This document shows positions 19,548-28,375 of a stretch of DNA of 64,000 nt, piece after piece; position 1 is the first letter of the stretch, and each line of letters opens with the position of its first letter. Source of the stretch: Bacteroidota bacterium (GTDB taxonomy: Bacteria; Bacteroidota; Ignavibacteria; Ignavibacteriales; Ignavibacteriaceae); assembly GCA_023475265.1 (NCBI GenBank), contig JAMCWE010000051.1, forward strand, positions 1 through 64,000, written 5' to 3'. Position numbers and translations under genes: made by a program. The notes beneath the pieces are model-generated. The model worked only from the letters and a program-made list of their open reading frames with translations, searched no databases and had not been told where the DNA came from.

Positions 19548-20234
19548 ATGATCAAGAATAACAAGCTTGAAGGTATAATATTAGCGGCGGGATTATCCAC
19601 AAGATTAAGTTACTGGAAGCCGGAAGTAAAAATTAACAAGCTTCCAATTATTGTTCATACAATTAATTCATTAATACCTTATTGTAAAAGAATAATTATT
19701 GTCGGTGGTTTTAATTGCAAGAGCTTAAAAAAAATAATATTAGATGGAACTTATTTCTCATCAGAAGAAAAAGAAAAAATTAATATTGTTGAAAATGAAA
19801 AATATATGAACGGAATGCTTTCATCAGTCAAAACCGGATTAAATATTATTGATCAACAAACTGAAGGAATATTTATTTTGCCTGGTGATATGCCGTTTGT
19901 ATTAAGTGAAACTTTCAATAAACTGATTTCAAGATTTGATGAAAATATTAATTCTGATATTTTTATTCCAGTAACTAAAATTAACTTACCTTCAAATTTT
20001 AATGATGAAATAAACAAGAAAGGACATCCGGTTTTAGTTAGAAAAAGAATTGTAAGCCAGATATTAGCTGATGAAAATGAGGTCATCTTTAGAGATATTT
20101 TAAAGAAATTCGGACATGAATTATGTCCGGTAGAAGATAAAGGAATAATTATCGATATTAATGATGTTAAAGATTTAGAGAAAGCAAAAATCTATTACGA
20201 AGAATTTTTAATCCAGCAAAGAGGAAATAAATGA
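19548..20234 (+). CDS. mocA: MocA/YgfJ-type molybdenum cofactor nucleotidyltransferase
   Basis: The protein belongs to the MobA-like NTP transferases; MocA adds CMP to molybdopterin to make the cytidine-dinucleotide cofactor used by many molybdenum hydroxylases. The N-terminal nucleotide loop reads ILAAGLSTRLSYWK, a variant of LAAGxSxRMGxxK in which the usual MG is LS. The metal-binding GD lies in LPGDMPFV, and a GHPVLV motif near residue 160 is typical of MocA. At 228 residues it is normal in size. ATG at 19548 is preferred over the adjoining TTG at 19545. It overlaps the next gene by four bases (ATGA). Its likely clients are the two hydroxylase sets of the island. Confidence 0.85.
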   Translation: MIKNNKLEGIILAAGLSTRLSYWKPEVKINKLPIIVHTINSLIPYCKRIIIVGGFNCKSLKKIILDGTYFSSEEKEKINIVENEKYMNGMLSSVKTGLNIIDQQTEGIFILPGDMPFVLSETFNKLISRFDENINSDIFIPVTKINLPSNFNDEINKKGHPVLVRKRIVSQILADENEVIFRDILKKFGHELCPVEDKGIIIDINDVKDLEKAKIYYEEFLIQQRGNK

Positions 20235-21694
20235 TCAATTTGAATTTGAACGCGGAAGCAAGAAAAAATAATATCCAAAGGTGTCGGGATAAAAATATAA
20301 TTTATCCAACCTATGAACAGATGAAGAATCCAAATAAAATTCCGAAATATATTTCCAGCAGATTAAAGAACATCGGATTATGGGATGTAAATCCGTTAAA
20401 TCTTTTTCGAATTACTTGGAAGAATGAACCAAAAGGGTTTGGCGGTGGATTCAATGGAATTAATTATATAGAATTTCCATCAGAGTTGACCGGAGTGAAA
20501 GCTAAAATTATTGCATTGGTTGGAAAATGGTTCCCTACCGGCGCTCACAAAGTTGGCGCAACGTATGGATGCTTGTCTCCGGCATTGGTTACCGGAAACT
20601 TTGATTCAACATGGCAGAAAGCTGTATGGCCTTCCACAGGAAATTATTGCCGTGGCGGCGCATTTAATTCAGCATTGCTTGGCTGCGAATCTATCGCAAT
20701 CTTGCCTGAAGAAATGAGCAAAGAAAGATTTGAATGGCTTCGCGGACTTGCCGGTGAGGTGATTGCAACTCCCGGATGCGAAAGCAATGTTAAAGAAATA
20801 TTTGACAAATGCTGGGAACTAAAGCGCGAAAGAAATGACGTGAAAATTTTTAATCAGTTTGAAGAGTTTGGAAATTATCTTTGGCATTATGAAGTAACCG
20901 GAAATGCTTTGCTGGAAGTCTTTGAAAAATCTTTAAGCAAAAAAGGAAATGTTGCCGGATATATTTCGGCTACTGGTTCCGGCGGAACGATTGCTGCCGG
21001 AGATTTTCTAAAACAAAAATTTCCGCAGATGAAAATTGTCGCTTCCGAAGCACTCCAATGCCCAACTCTTTTATTGAATGGATACGGCGGGCACCGGATT
21101 GAAGGTATCGGCGACAAGCATGTTCCATGGATTCACAATGTAAGAAACACAGATATGGTAATCGCAATTGATGATCAAGACTGCATCGAGCTTATCAGAT
21201 TGTTCAACGAAGAAAGCGGAAAAGATTATTTATCAGCATCAGGCATTGATTCCGAACTTGTTTCTAAACTAAATTATATCGGAATATCGGGCGCTTCCAA
21301 TTTGCTTTCTGCAATTAAGTTTGCAAAATATTATGAGTTGAAAGAAGATGATGTAGTTTTCACTATCTTAACTGACTCGATGGATCTATATGGTTCGCGC
21401 TTACAAGAGTTGAATGACAAGCACGGAAAATATCAGCGGGATGATGCAATAAAAGCATTCAACAGAAATTTACTTGGCGCTAATATTTCTTCAATGCTTG
21501 AATTGAACTATTACGACAAAAAAAGAATTCATAATCTGAAATATTTTACATGGATTGAGCAGCAGCAAAAAAGTTTGGATGAATTGAATGCTCAGTGGTA
21601 CGACTATCCAAACTATTGGCTGCAAATCCAAAATAAAGCTGTAGAAATCGATAAACTAATTAATGAATTCAACACGGAAGCCGGACTTTTATGA
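20231..21694 (+). CDS. PLP-dependent lyase-like protein, 487 residues
   Basis: This is a large fold-type II PLP enzyme. K107 in FPTGAHKVGATYG is the likely Schiff-base lysine, and glycine-rich phosphate contacts occur in SATGSGGTIAAGDFL. It differs from both threonine synthase and YgeX and carries about 100 extra C-terminal residues rich in aromatic side chains. I know the family mainly from its position: it is found next to ygeW and ygeY in purine/selenium-linked clusters and its substrate is not certain to me. Elimination of ammonia from a diamino acid intermediate would fit. Start ATG at 20231 overlaps mocA, and its own stop overlaps xdhC by four bases, so translation is coupled across three genes. 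Confidence 0.7.
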   Translation: MINLNLNAEARKNNIQRCRDKNIIYPTYEQMKNPNKIPKYISSRLKNIGLWDVNPLNLFRITWKNEPKGFGGGFNGINYIEFPSELTGVKAKIIALVGKWFPTGAHKVGATYGCLSPALVTGNFDSTWQKAVWPSTGNYCRGGAFNSALLGCESIAILPEEMSKERFEWLRGLAGEVIATPGCESNVKEIFDKCWELKRERNDVKIFNQFEEFGNYLWHYEVTGNALLEVFEKSLSKKGNVAGYISATGSGGTIAAGDFLKQKFPQMKIVASEALQCPTLLLNGYGGHRIEGIGDKHVPWIHNVRNTDMVIAIDDQDCIELIRLFNEESGKDYLSASGIDSELVSKLNYIGISGASNLLSAIKFAKYYELKEDDVVFTILTDSMDLYGSRLQELNDKHGKYQRDDAIKAFNRNLLGANISSMLELNYYDKKRIHNLKYFTWIEQQQKSLDELNAQWYDYPNYWLQIQNKAVEIDKLINEFNTEAGLL

Positions 21695-22566
21695 TCGAAG
21701 TATTTGAAGCTTTGGCAAATAGAATTAAATTAAATGAAGCTTCTGTTTTGGTGACGATTATTGAGATGAAAGGAAGCACTCCGGGAAAAGTTGGTTTTAA
21801 AATGCTTGTCGGAAGTGATGGAAGGATTGCAGGTACAGTCGGCGGCGGGGGAGTTGAGTTTTATGCAATAAATAAATGTAAAGAGCTGTTTCAATCAGAT
21901 CAATTCAGTTTAAAAGAAACTTTGGTGATGAAGGATTCCTTGCTTGGTGAAAAGTCCGGCAATCTTGAAGTGAAAAAAAATGATGACGTTGCGATAAACG
22001 CATTGTGCGGAGGTGAAGTGACTTTGTTTTTCGAAGTTTACAAACCTGCAAAAATGATTTATGTTTTTGGTGCGGGGCACGTTGGACAAGCGATTATCAG
22101 GCTTGCAAAACAGATGAATTATTTCATTTCGGTTTTTGATAACCGCCAAAATGTATTGGATGAAATTCCGGAAGATATTTGTAATGAAAAAAAATGTTTG
22201 GATCTTCCAAATCTTCATACAAAAGAAAAAAGTTATATCACGTTGGACCCTGGCGGTTATGTAATAATTGTAACTCACAATCATTCAAATGATCTTCAAG
22301 TGTTTGAATATCTTTATAGAAATTATCCTGATCAAAAATATATCGGAATGATCGGCTCAAAAAGAAAAGTGCACGAAGGAATTTCATTCATAAAGAAAAA
22401 ATTAAATGGCGAAATAAATTTGAGCAATCTTTATTCGCCGGTAGGAATTGATTTAGGCGGTGATTCGCCGAATGAAATTGCCGTCAGCGTTCTTGCAGAA
22501 ATTCAAGCGGTAACTTATGGAAAGACGGTAAATCATTTACGATTAAATTATGACGACATAAAATGA
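21691..22566 (+). CDS. xdhC: XdhC-family molybdenum hydroxylase accessory factor
   Basis: XdhC proteins bind molybdenum cofactor and help insert the sulfurated cofactor into xanthine-dehydrogenase-type apoenzymes. The N-terminal XdhC/CoxI domain (residues 1-110) has GSTPGKVG and GTVGGGGVE. A Rossmann domain follows with YVFGAGHVGQA and TLDPGGYVIIVTH. The conserved cysteine is in ALCGGEVTLFFE. At 291 residues it has normal length. The start overlaps the PLP enzyme by ATGA, and the MoaD-like carrier follows after ten bases, placing all cofactor-maturation functions in one stretch of the operon. Confidence 0.9.
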   Translation: MIEVFEALANRIKLNEASVLVTIIEMKGSTPGKVGFKMLVGSDGRIAGTVGGGGVEFYAINKCKELFQSDQFSLKETLVMKDSLLGEKSGNLEVKKNDDVAINALCGGEVTLFFEVYKPAKMIYVFGAGHVGQAIIRLAKQMNYFISVFDNRQNVLDEIPEDICNEKKCLDLPNLHTKEKSYITLDPGGYVIIVTHNHSNDLQVFEYLYRNYPDQKYIGMIGSKRKVHEGISFIKKKLNGEINLSNLYSPVGIDLGGDSPNEIAVSVLAEIQAVTYGKTVNHLRLNYDDIK

Positions 22567-22576
22567 GCCGCGAAAT

Positions 22577-22810
22577 ATGAAAATTAAATTTGAATACATC
22601 GGCTTGCTTCATATTGATGGAATAAAAAATCACAGTGAAATTGAATTGGAAAATGATTCGACAATTAACGATTTATTCAATAAGCTGAAAATCCGGAACG
22701 AACATAGACAATTCATTTCCGCATTTGTAAACGGTGAAGAGAAAAAACGATTTTCAGTTTTAAAGAATGATGACAAGGTAAAATTATTTCTTCCAACCGG
22801 CGGGGGATAA
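22577..22810 (+). CDS. MoaD/ThiS-like sulfur carrier protein
   Basis: A 77-residue beta-grasp protein ends in PTGGG, the exposed diglycine tail that is adenylated and thiocarboxylated in MoaD and ThiS. It lies directly after xdhC and before a truncated ThiF-type activating enzyme. In selenium-linked molybdenum hydroxylase clusters a ThiS/ThiF pair is a regular companion, presumably delivering sulfur for the cofactor or a modified ligand. Because the local ThiF is broken, the carrier must use another activating enzyme (MoeB or a second ThiF) elsewhere or be idle. No strong ribosome site is visible before the ATG. Confidence 0.85.
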   Translation: MKIKFEYIGLLHIDGIKNHSEIELENDSTINDLFNKLKIRNEHRQFISAFVNGEEKKRFSVLKNDDKVKLFLPTGGG

Positions 22811-22816
22811 GCTTGA

Positions 22817-23281
22817 GCAAGAAAATCCCATCTGATTTCAAATCTAAATGGGCAGCAGTATTTTATTGATGACTTGGGAAAATATAAAGTTGATGCGCTG
22901 TTAAAAGTTATGAAATCAATAAATCTACTGGTAAAAATTGAAACTCATAAAACAAAATTGAATTCAAAAAATTTGGGAATAATATTTCATGATTGTCAAA
23001 TTGTGGTGGAAGCTTTTGATTCAATTGAAGTAAAAGCTATGATCGTAAAAACCTTTACAAAAGATTTTCCGGGAAAATATTTAGTATGTGCTTCCGGTTT
23101 AGCGGGATTTGGAAAGTCGAATAAAATTAAAACTAGAAAACTTACAAAGAATATTTTTATTTGCGGGGATAACCAAACGGAACCTATTGAAACAACCGGT
23201 TTAATGGCTCCAAGAGTAATGATCGCTGCTGCTCATCAGGCAAATAAAGTGCTGGAGTTAATTTCGAAAATTTCTTACTAA
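22817..23281 (+). pseudogene. thiF: ThiF-type activating enzyme, N-terminal half deleted
   Basis: The frame resumes after a TGA at 22814 with residues reading NLNGQQYFIDDLGKYKVDAL. It continues to a normal C-terminus with CQIVVEAFDS, ASGLAGFGKSNKIKTR and GLMAPRVMIAAAHQANKVL. These match the second half of ThiF-family sulfur-carrier adenylyltransferases (about 200 residues). The missing first 60-90 residues should hold the GxGGxGS nucleotide loop and the arginine finger, but only six bases separate the carrier gene's stop from the remnant. There is no room for them in another frame, so this is a deletion rather than a frameshift. The nearest in-frame start is TTG at 22874, with no ribosome site. 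The remnant cannot bind ATP in the normal way. Confidence 0.8.
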
Positions 23282-23286
23282 AAATA

Positions 23287-25626
23287 CTAACCTGCTAAAA
23301 TCTTCAAAACATATTCCGGTGAAAATGGTGCCTTAAAAAGTCTTTTGCCTGTTGCATTGAAAAATGCATTTGCAATCGCCGGCAAAGCGCCATTTATATT
23401 AATTTCTGAAATTGATTTAGCGCCAAACGGGCCGGTCTCTTCATACGAATCAATTAGAAAAATTTTTATCGGAGGAATATCTGCGGCTGTGTACATTCCG
23501 TATTTTCCGAAAGTATCATTTAATAATTTCCCATGCTGAGAAAAATAATAATTTTCAAACAGCGCATAAGAAATTCCATTTACTATTGCGCCTTCGGCTT
23601 GCCCCTCCGCTAATGTAGTGTTAATTGGAGTGCCGCAGTCAACTGTTGCAACATATTTGAGAACTTTTATAATTCCAGTAAATGTATCGACTTCAATTTC
23701 CACAAAGTGCGCGGCAAACGGAGGCGGCGATTTGGGTGAAACATGAGAAACGCCGGCTTGAATTTGAAATTGATTGTTCTGATAAAAAGAATATCTGCAA
23801 ATGTCTTCGTAAGAAACCTCGCCTTTATTTTGATTTTCATTAGAAGACTTAATTACCACATTTGAATCATAGATTTCGACTTCATCAATATTTACTCCAA
23901 GAATCTCAGCGCCAACTTGCAATATTTGTTCTTTAATTTTGGTTGCACACTTCAACACCGCTTGACCTGAAAGATATGTTGTTGAAGAAGCATAAGCGCC
24001 GGTATCAAACGGAGTAAAATCTGTGTCGGAAGAAGTGACGATAAAATTTTCAACCGGAGTATCCAATACTTCAGAAGCAATCTGCGCAAGAATTGTATCT
24101 GAACCGGTTCCTAAATCGGTAGCACCAATGTTCAAATTAAATGAACCGTCGTCATTCATTTTAATATAAGCGGAAGCCATATCAATTTCCGGAATGGCTG
24201 AGCCTTGCATTAACGCCGCCATACCGATTCCTCTTTTAAATCGCTTTCCTTTATTGAAAGTAGAATTTGCACCATATAATTTTTCCTTTTCATACCACCC
24301 GGATTCTTTTGCGCCAACCTCCAAACATTCATTTAGCGAAGTTGAAGTAACCGTCATCGCAACGCCTTCTTTGCCTTCTCCCAAAGCTTTGAAGATTGGA
24401 GAAGTTTCACCGGATTTGATCGACCATTTTTTATAATACTCAATAATATCATTGTTGGTGGCTTCGCAAACCATGTCAACGATTTGCCCGTACCCAAAAT
24501 ATGCTTCAGTAGCGCCGTAACCGCGGTAGGCGCCGCCGCAAGGAAGATTCGTATAAACTCCTTTGCCGGTAAATTTTAAATTTTCAATCTTGTTTAGCAG
24601 CGGAAGAGTTTTTGATCCTGCGTTTGAAAGGACAGTTAATGCATGCGAGCCGTATGCGCCGGAATTTTCAAGCGCATCCAAGTGTATCGCATTAATTTTT
24701 CCGTCTTTCTGAAAACCAACTTTGAAAATTGTTCTATACCCGTGTCGTGTTCGTGATGATTTAAAAACTTCTTTACGGCTATAAACTAACTTTGCCGGAC
24801 GTTTTGTCTTCCACGTAATTAAAGCAACAATTGGTTCAAGAAGAACTTCTTGCTTTCCTCCGAATCCGCCGCCAATTCTCGGTTTAATAACGCGGATTTT
24901 TGAAATTGGGATTTCAGCAATATGCGAAACGATTCGTCTCACATGAAATGGAACTTGAGTTGTAGAAATAATTACCAATCTTCCTCTTGTGTCTATATAA
25001 GATACCGCTGCGTGCGGTTCTATTGCGCAGTGTGAAGCATATTGAGTGAAGAATGTATGTTCAATTTTATTTTCTGAGCTTAGGAAGGCTTCTTCAAAAT
25101 TTCCTACATTAGCTTCAACTTTTGCCGCAAGATTTTGTGAAGCATCATAATAAACCGGGATTTTGGGAAAAGCTCCGTCGTCTTTATGAACTAAGATTTT
25201 AGAATTTTCGGATTTTTCAAAATCTAAAAGAGGTTTTAATCTTTTATAACTCACTTTGATTTTTTTTAATGCGGCATCAGCAATTTCTTTAGTTTCTGCG
25301 GCAACCGCACAGACATTGTCGCCGACAAATCTCATAACATTTCCGAATAAAACTGTATCGTAAGGTGACGGTTCAGGATAACCTTGTCCGGCAGTTGTAT
25401 ATAAAATTTGTTTTATATTTTTATAGGAAAGTACTTCAACAACGCCAGGCATTTTTAACGCGGCGGATTCATCAATGTTTTCAATCTTTGCATAAGCAAA
25501 ACCGGAATGAAGAACAGAAACATGAAGCATGTTATCAAATGAAAAATCATCAGTATATTTTTCGTTCCCGGTGACTAAAGCAAGTCCGTCAATTTTTTCA
25601 ATTGGTTTTTTAATATACTTAAACAT
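23287..25626 (-). CDS. Second molybdenum hydroxylase, Moco-binding subunit (XdhD-like)
   Basis: The 779-residue subunit has the xanthine-dehydrogenase Moco fold, with GGGFGGKQE and the active-site glutamate E741 in GAKSISEININGALP. In place of the classical FRGFGGPQ it has YRGYGATEAYFG, like XdhD and selenium-linked purine hydroxylases rather than canonical xanthine dehydrogenase. The substrate is probably a purine at another ring position or oxidation state. It is the last gene of a minus-strand operon (deaminase, FAD, FeS, Moco) and converges with the thiF remnant five bases away. Start ATG at 25626 is preceded by GGAGTAAGC and lies two bases after the FeS gene. Confidence 0.88.
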   Translation of the reverse strand: MFKYIKKPIEKIDGLALVTGNEKYTDDFSFDNMLHVSVLHSGFAYAKIENIDESAALKMPGVVEVLSYKNIKQILYTTAGQGYPEPSPYDTVLFGNVMRFVGDNVCAVAAETKEIADAALKKIKVSYKRLKPLLDFEKSENSKILVHKDDGAFPKIPVYYDASQNLAAKVEANVGNFEEAFLSSENKIEHTFFTQYASHCAIEPHAAVSYIDTRGRLVIISTTQVPFHVRRIVSHIAEIPISKIRVIKPRIGGGFGGKQEVLLEPIVALITWKTKRPAKLVYSRKEVFKSSRTRHGYRTIFKVGFQKDGKINAIHLDALENSGAYGSHALTVLSNAGSKTLPLLNKIENLKFTGKGVYTNLPCGGAYRGYGATEAYFGYGQIVDMVCEATNNDIIEYYKKWSIKSGETSPIFKALGEGKEGVAMTVTSTSLNECLEVGAKESGWYEKEKLYGANSTFNKGKRFKRGIGMAALMQGSAIPEIDMASAYIKMNDDGSFNLNIGATDLGTGSDTILAQIASEVLDTPVENFIVTSSDTDFTPFDTGAYASSTTYLSGQAVLKCATKIKEQILQVGAEILGVNIDEVEIYDSNVVIKSSNENQNKGEVSYEDICRYSFYQNNQFQIQAGVSHVSPKSPPPFAAHFVEIEVDTFTGIIKVLKYVATVDCGTPINTTLAEGQAEGAIVNGISYALFENYYFSQHGKLLNDTFGKYGMYTAADIPPIKIFLIDSYEETGPFGAKSISEININGALPAIANAFFNATGKRLFKAPFSPEYVLKILAG

Positions 25627-25628
25627 GC

Positions 25629-26108
25629 TTACTCCGCTTCAACTTTATTTTCTTGAAGAATGATTGCTGATCTTTTAACTGCTTCAATAATTTTTACATA
25701 TCCGGTGCATCTGCATAAGTTGCCGTCTAATGCTTCTACTATTTCTTCATTTGATGGAGATGAATTTTCTTTTAACAAACTATAAGCCGCAACAACCATT
25801 CCCGGCGAACAGAAACCGCATTGGTCGGCGCCGGTGCTTGCAAATATTTTTTGAATCAAATTCGGGTTATGCAATGTGCCGATACCTTTTACGGTTTTAA
25901 TTTTTTTGTTTTGCACGCTCATTGCTAAAACCTGGCAGGAATTGACTGGTTTGTCTTTTAGAAGAACAAGACAAGCACCGCATTCACCTTCATTGCAGCC
26001 GCATTTTACTTCGGTGAAACCATTATTCCTCAAAGCATTTAATAATGTTTCGTTGGGATTTAATTCCAGTTCACTTACTGAATTATTAATGTTGAAGCTG
26101 GCTTTCAT
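25629..26108 (-). CDS. Molybdenum hydroxylase 2Fe-2S subunit
   Basis: A 159-residue electron-transfer subunit with both [2Fe-2S] domains: GCNEGECGACLVLL with a fourth cysteine in VNSCQV, then CGFCSPGMVVAAYSLL and GNLCRCTGYVKI. This is the standard small subunit of three-part hydroxylases such as CoxS or XdhC of clostridia. It overlaps the FAD gene upstream by four bases (ATGA) and is followed two bases later by the Moco subunit. Together they form one enzyme distinct from the two-gene enzyme at 5521-9218. Confidence 0.9.
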   Translation of the reverse strand: MKASFNINNSVSELELNPNETLLNALRNNGFTEVKCGCNEGECGACLVLLKDKPVNSCQVLAMSVQNKKIKTVKGIGTLHNPNLIQKIFASTGADQCGFCSPGMVVAAYSLLKENSSPSNEEIVEALDGNLCRCTGYVKIIEAVKRSAIILQENKVEAE

Positions 26109-26929
26109 AAGTTCTCTCTAATTATTTCCGAAAGAAGTTCGTTGAAGTAAACTTTTGCAACTGTTTCTTTGTATGATGCTGAATATTTGTAGTCTGAGAC
26201 AAATTTTGGCTCAATAAATTTTTCAATTTCATCTGAAAGATTGTTGGATAGTTTTTGACCGGTTAAGAATTTCTCGGCTTTCTTAAATCTTTTAAATCTA
26301 TTTTTCACTCCGGTAATCACTAGTTTCGCATCTTCAATTATTTTCCCGTTCATCTTAAATGCAATTGCAATGTTGAATAATGGATATTCAAATTTTAACA
26401 ATGCAAATCTTTTAACTTTCCAAATAATATTTTCATTTTCCGGAACGATGATTTCCTTAATGATGTGTTTTGATTTAATAATTCCATCGGAAACATATTC
26501 TTCAACAGAATAGATGCCGGATTTATCTCCTCTAATTTCAATTTTAGCATCAATGGTAATTAAAGGTGCATATAAATTACTCCAAAGTGGAAAATCTTTT
26601 AGTGAACCGCCGACTGTTATTCTATTTCTAAGCGGAGTTGAGGCAGCTTGAGAAAGAGCTGCGCCAAGCATCTTTAAACAATTATTTTCTTTGGAGAATT
26701 TTATAACATCATTAAAAGTTGTCGCCGAACCAATGTGGAATGAATTATTTTTAAATTTTATATAATTCAATTTCAAATTGCCGACATCAACTAAACCCAC
26801 AATATTTTTCGATTGAGTTTTGAGAATCCTTGTTCCGCCAGCATGTAAAATTACTCCCGGCTTCTGAATTAATTCCACAGCTTGCGAAACGCTGGAAGGA
26901 AAATACCATTTAAGATTTTCTGAAAGCAT
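26105..26929 (-). CDS. Molybdenum hydroxylase FAD-binding subunit
   Basis: The 274-residue protein has the FAD-binding and C-terminal domains of the CoxM type: an N-terminal YFPSSVSQAVELI strand-helix, the HAGGTRIL pyrophosphate loop, and RNRITVGGSLKDF in place of the usual TIGGNL. It carries electrons from the 2Fe-2S subunit to the final acceptor. It starts nine bases after the deaminase and overlaps the FeS gene. The ATG has no good ribosome site, so coupled translation is likely. E. coli has a similar free-standing FAD subunit, YgfM, next to xdhD. Confidence 0.85.
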   Translation of the reverse strand: MLSENLKWYFPSSVSQAVELIQKPGVILHAGGTRILKTQSKNIVGLVDVGNLKLNYIKFKNNSFHIGSATTFNDVIKFSKENNCLKMLGAALSQAASTPLRNRITVGGSLKDFPLWSNLYAPLITIDAKIEIRGDKSGIYSVEEYVSDGIIKSKHIIKEIIVPENENIIWKVKRFALLKFEYPLFNIAIAFKMNGKIIEDAKLVITGVKNRFKRFKKAEKFLTGQKLSNNLSDEIEKFIEPKFVSDYKYSASYKETVAKVYFNELLSEIIRENL

Positions 26930-26938
26930 ATATTTTTA

Positions 26939-28300
26939 TTATGTTAAAAGTTTTTTTGCTATTTCATTTCCTTTTTTAATAATCAAATTTTCATCCTCAC
27001 CGATCAACTTTCCCCTTTCAACAACAACTTTCCCATTCACAATAGTATATTCAGTTTGATGACTAATGCCGGAAAATAATAATGCGGCAAGCGGGTCGGA
27101 AAGACTGCCGGTATATTCAAGTTTATTTAAATTAAATACTGCAAGATCGGCAAGCCAGCCTTCTTTTATTTTACCAAGTTTTTTGTAATTCAATATCTTC
27201 GCACCGTTTTCTATTCCCATTTGAAAAGCTTCATTTACATTTAATCCATCTGAGCCATATTTTACTCTTTGAAGCAGTAAGGCATTTCTCAATTCACCAA
27301 GCATATCCGAAGTATCATTCGATGCAGAGCCGTCAACACCAATACCAACGTTGATTCCTAAATCAATCATTTCGCGGACTCTTGCTATTCCGGAACCTAA
27401 TCTCATATTTGATGAAGGGCAGTGAGCAACGGATGTATTGGTTTCTTTTAATACTTTAAGTTCATCGTCATTGAAAAAAATTCCATGAGCAAAAAAAACA
27501 TCTTCGCCTAAAAAATCAATTTCTTCCATAAGCGATAAAGGATTCTTTCCAAATTTTTCGTTGCAGAATTCTTCTTCATCTTTTGTTTCAGCAAGATGTG
27601 TATGAAGCCGAACATTATAAGTTCTAGCAAGTTTGGCTGTCTGTTTCATGTTTCCTTTTGTGACAGAAAATGGTGAACATGGTGCAAGAACAATTTTTTG
27701 CATCGAATCTTCGGATGGATCGTGATATTTTTCTATAATTCGTAAACTATCTTTTAATATTGTTTCTTCGTCTTGAACAACAGAATCCGGTGGAAGTCCG
27801 CCATTTTTTTTACTTAGCGACATTGATCCCCTTGATGGAGAAAAGCGAATTCCCAATTTTTTTGCAGCGTCAAATTGAATTCCCATCAAATCGCCGCCGA
27901 AATTTTCCGGATATAAATAATGATGATCAGTAGAAAGAGTGCAGCCTGTTTTCAATAATTCACCCATCGCAATAAGAGAAGAATAATAAACCGCTTCTTC
28001 ATCTATATTCTTCCAAATTTCATAAAGATAAACTAGCCAATCAAATAATTTTGCATTTTGAACAGCTTTTAAATTACGAGTCAATGTTTGATAGAAATGA
28101 TGGTGAGTGTTGATTAGTCCAGGAATAACTATACAATTTGAACAGTCTAAAATTCTTAAACTTTTATCCTGTCGATAATTGGCTATCAAATTTTTTCCGA
28201 TGTGAGAGACTTTATTGTTATCAATTAAGATATCTGATTCGGAATAACATTTTTCGTTATCGAAGGAAGCAATAAAAAAACAATTTTGAAGCAGGATCAT
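26939..28300 (-). CDS. 8-oxoguanine deaminase-like amidohydrolase
   Basis: This TRZ/ATZ-family metal hydrolase has H66-H68 in INTHHHFYQTLTRN. It also has the loop SRGSMSLSKKNGGLPPDS that marks 8-oxoguanine deaminases. Later metal ligands lie in LHTHLAET, FAHGIFF and GVDGSASND. It would convert 8-oxoguanine (or a related aminopurine) to the dioxo form, feeding the hydroxylases of the cluster. At 453 residues it is normal in size. ATG at 28300 has TGGGG six bases upstream; TTG at 28303 is less likely. It is the first gene of its operon. The small RNA or attenuator at 28376-28457 lies 76 bases upstream and reads toward it. Confidence 0.88.
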   Translation of the reverse strand: MILLQNCFFIASFDNEKCYSESDILIDNNKVSHIGKNLIANYRQDKSLRILDCSNCIVIPGLINTHHHFYQTLTRNLKAVQNAKLFDWLVYLYEIWKNIDEEAVYYSSLIAMGELLKTGCTLSTDHHYLYPENFGGDLMGIQFDAAKKLGIRFSPSRGSMSLSKKNGGLPPDSVVQDEETILKDSLRIIEKYHDPSEDSMQKIVLAPCSPFSVTKGNMKQTAKLARTYNVRLHTHLAETKDEEEFCNEKFGKNPLSLMEEIDFLGEDVFFAHGIFFNDDELKVLKETNTSVAHCPSSNMRLGSGIARVREMIDLGINVGIGVDGSASNDTSDMLGELRNALLLQRVKYGSDGLNVNEAFQMGIENGAKILNYKKLGKIKEGWLADLAVFNLNKLEYTGSLSDPLAALLFSGISHQTEYTIVNGKVVVERGKLIGEDENLIIKKGNEIAKKLLT

Positions 28301-28375
28301 CAAAACCCCATTTGTTAAAAAATTCGACCTTAAAATAAAAATTATTTTTAAGTTTTACCACAAAAATATTTAAAA

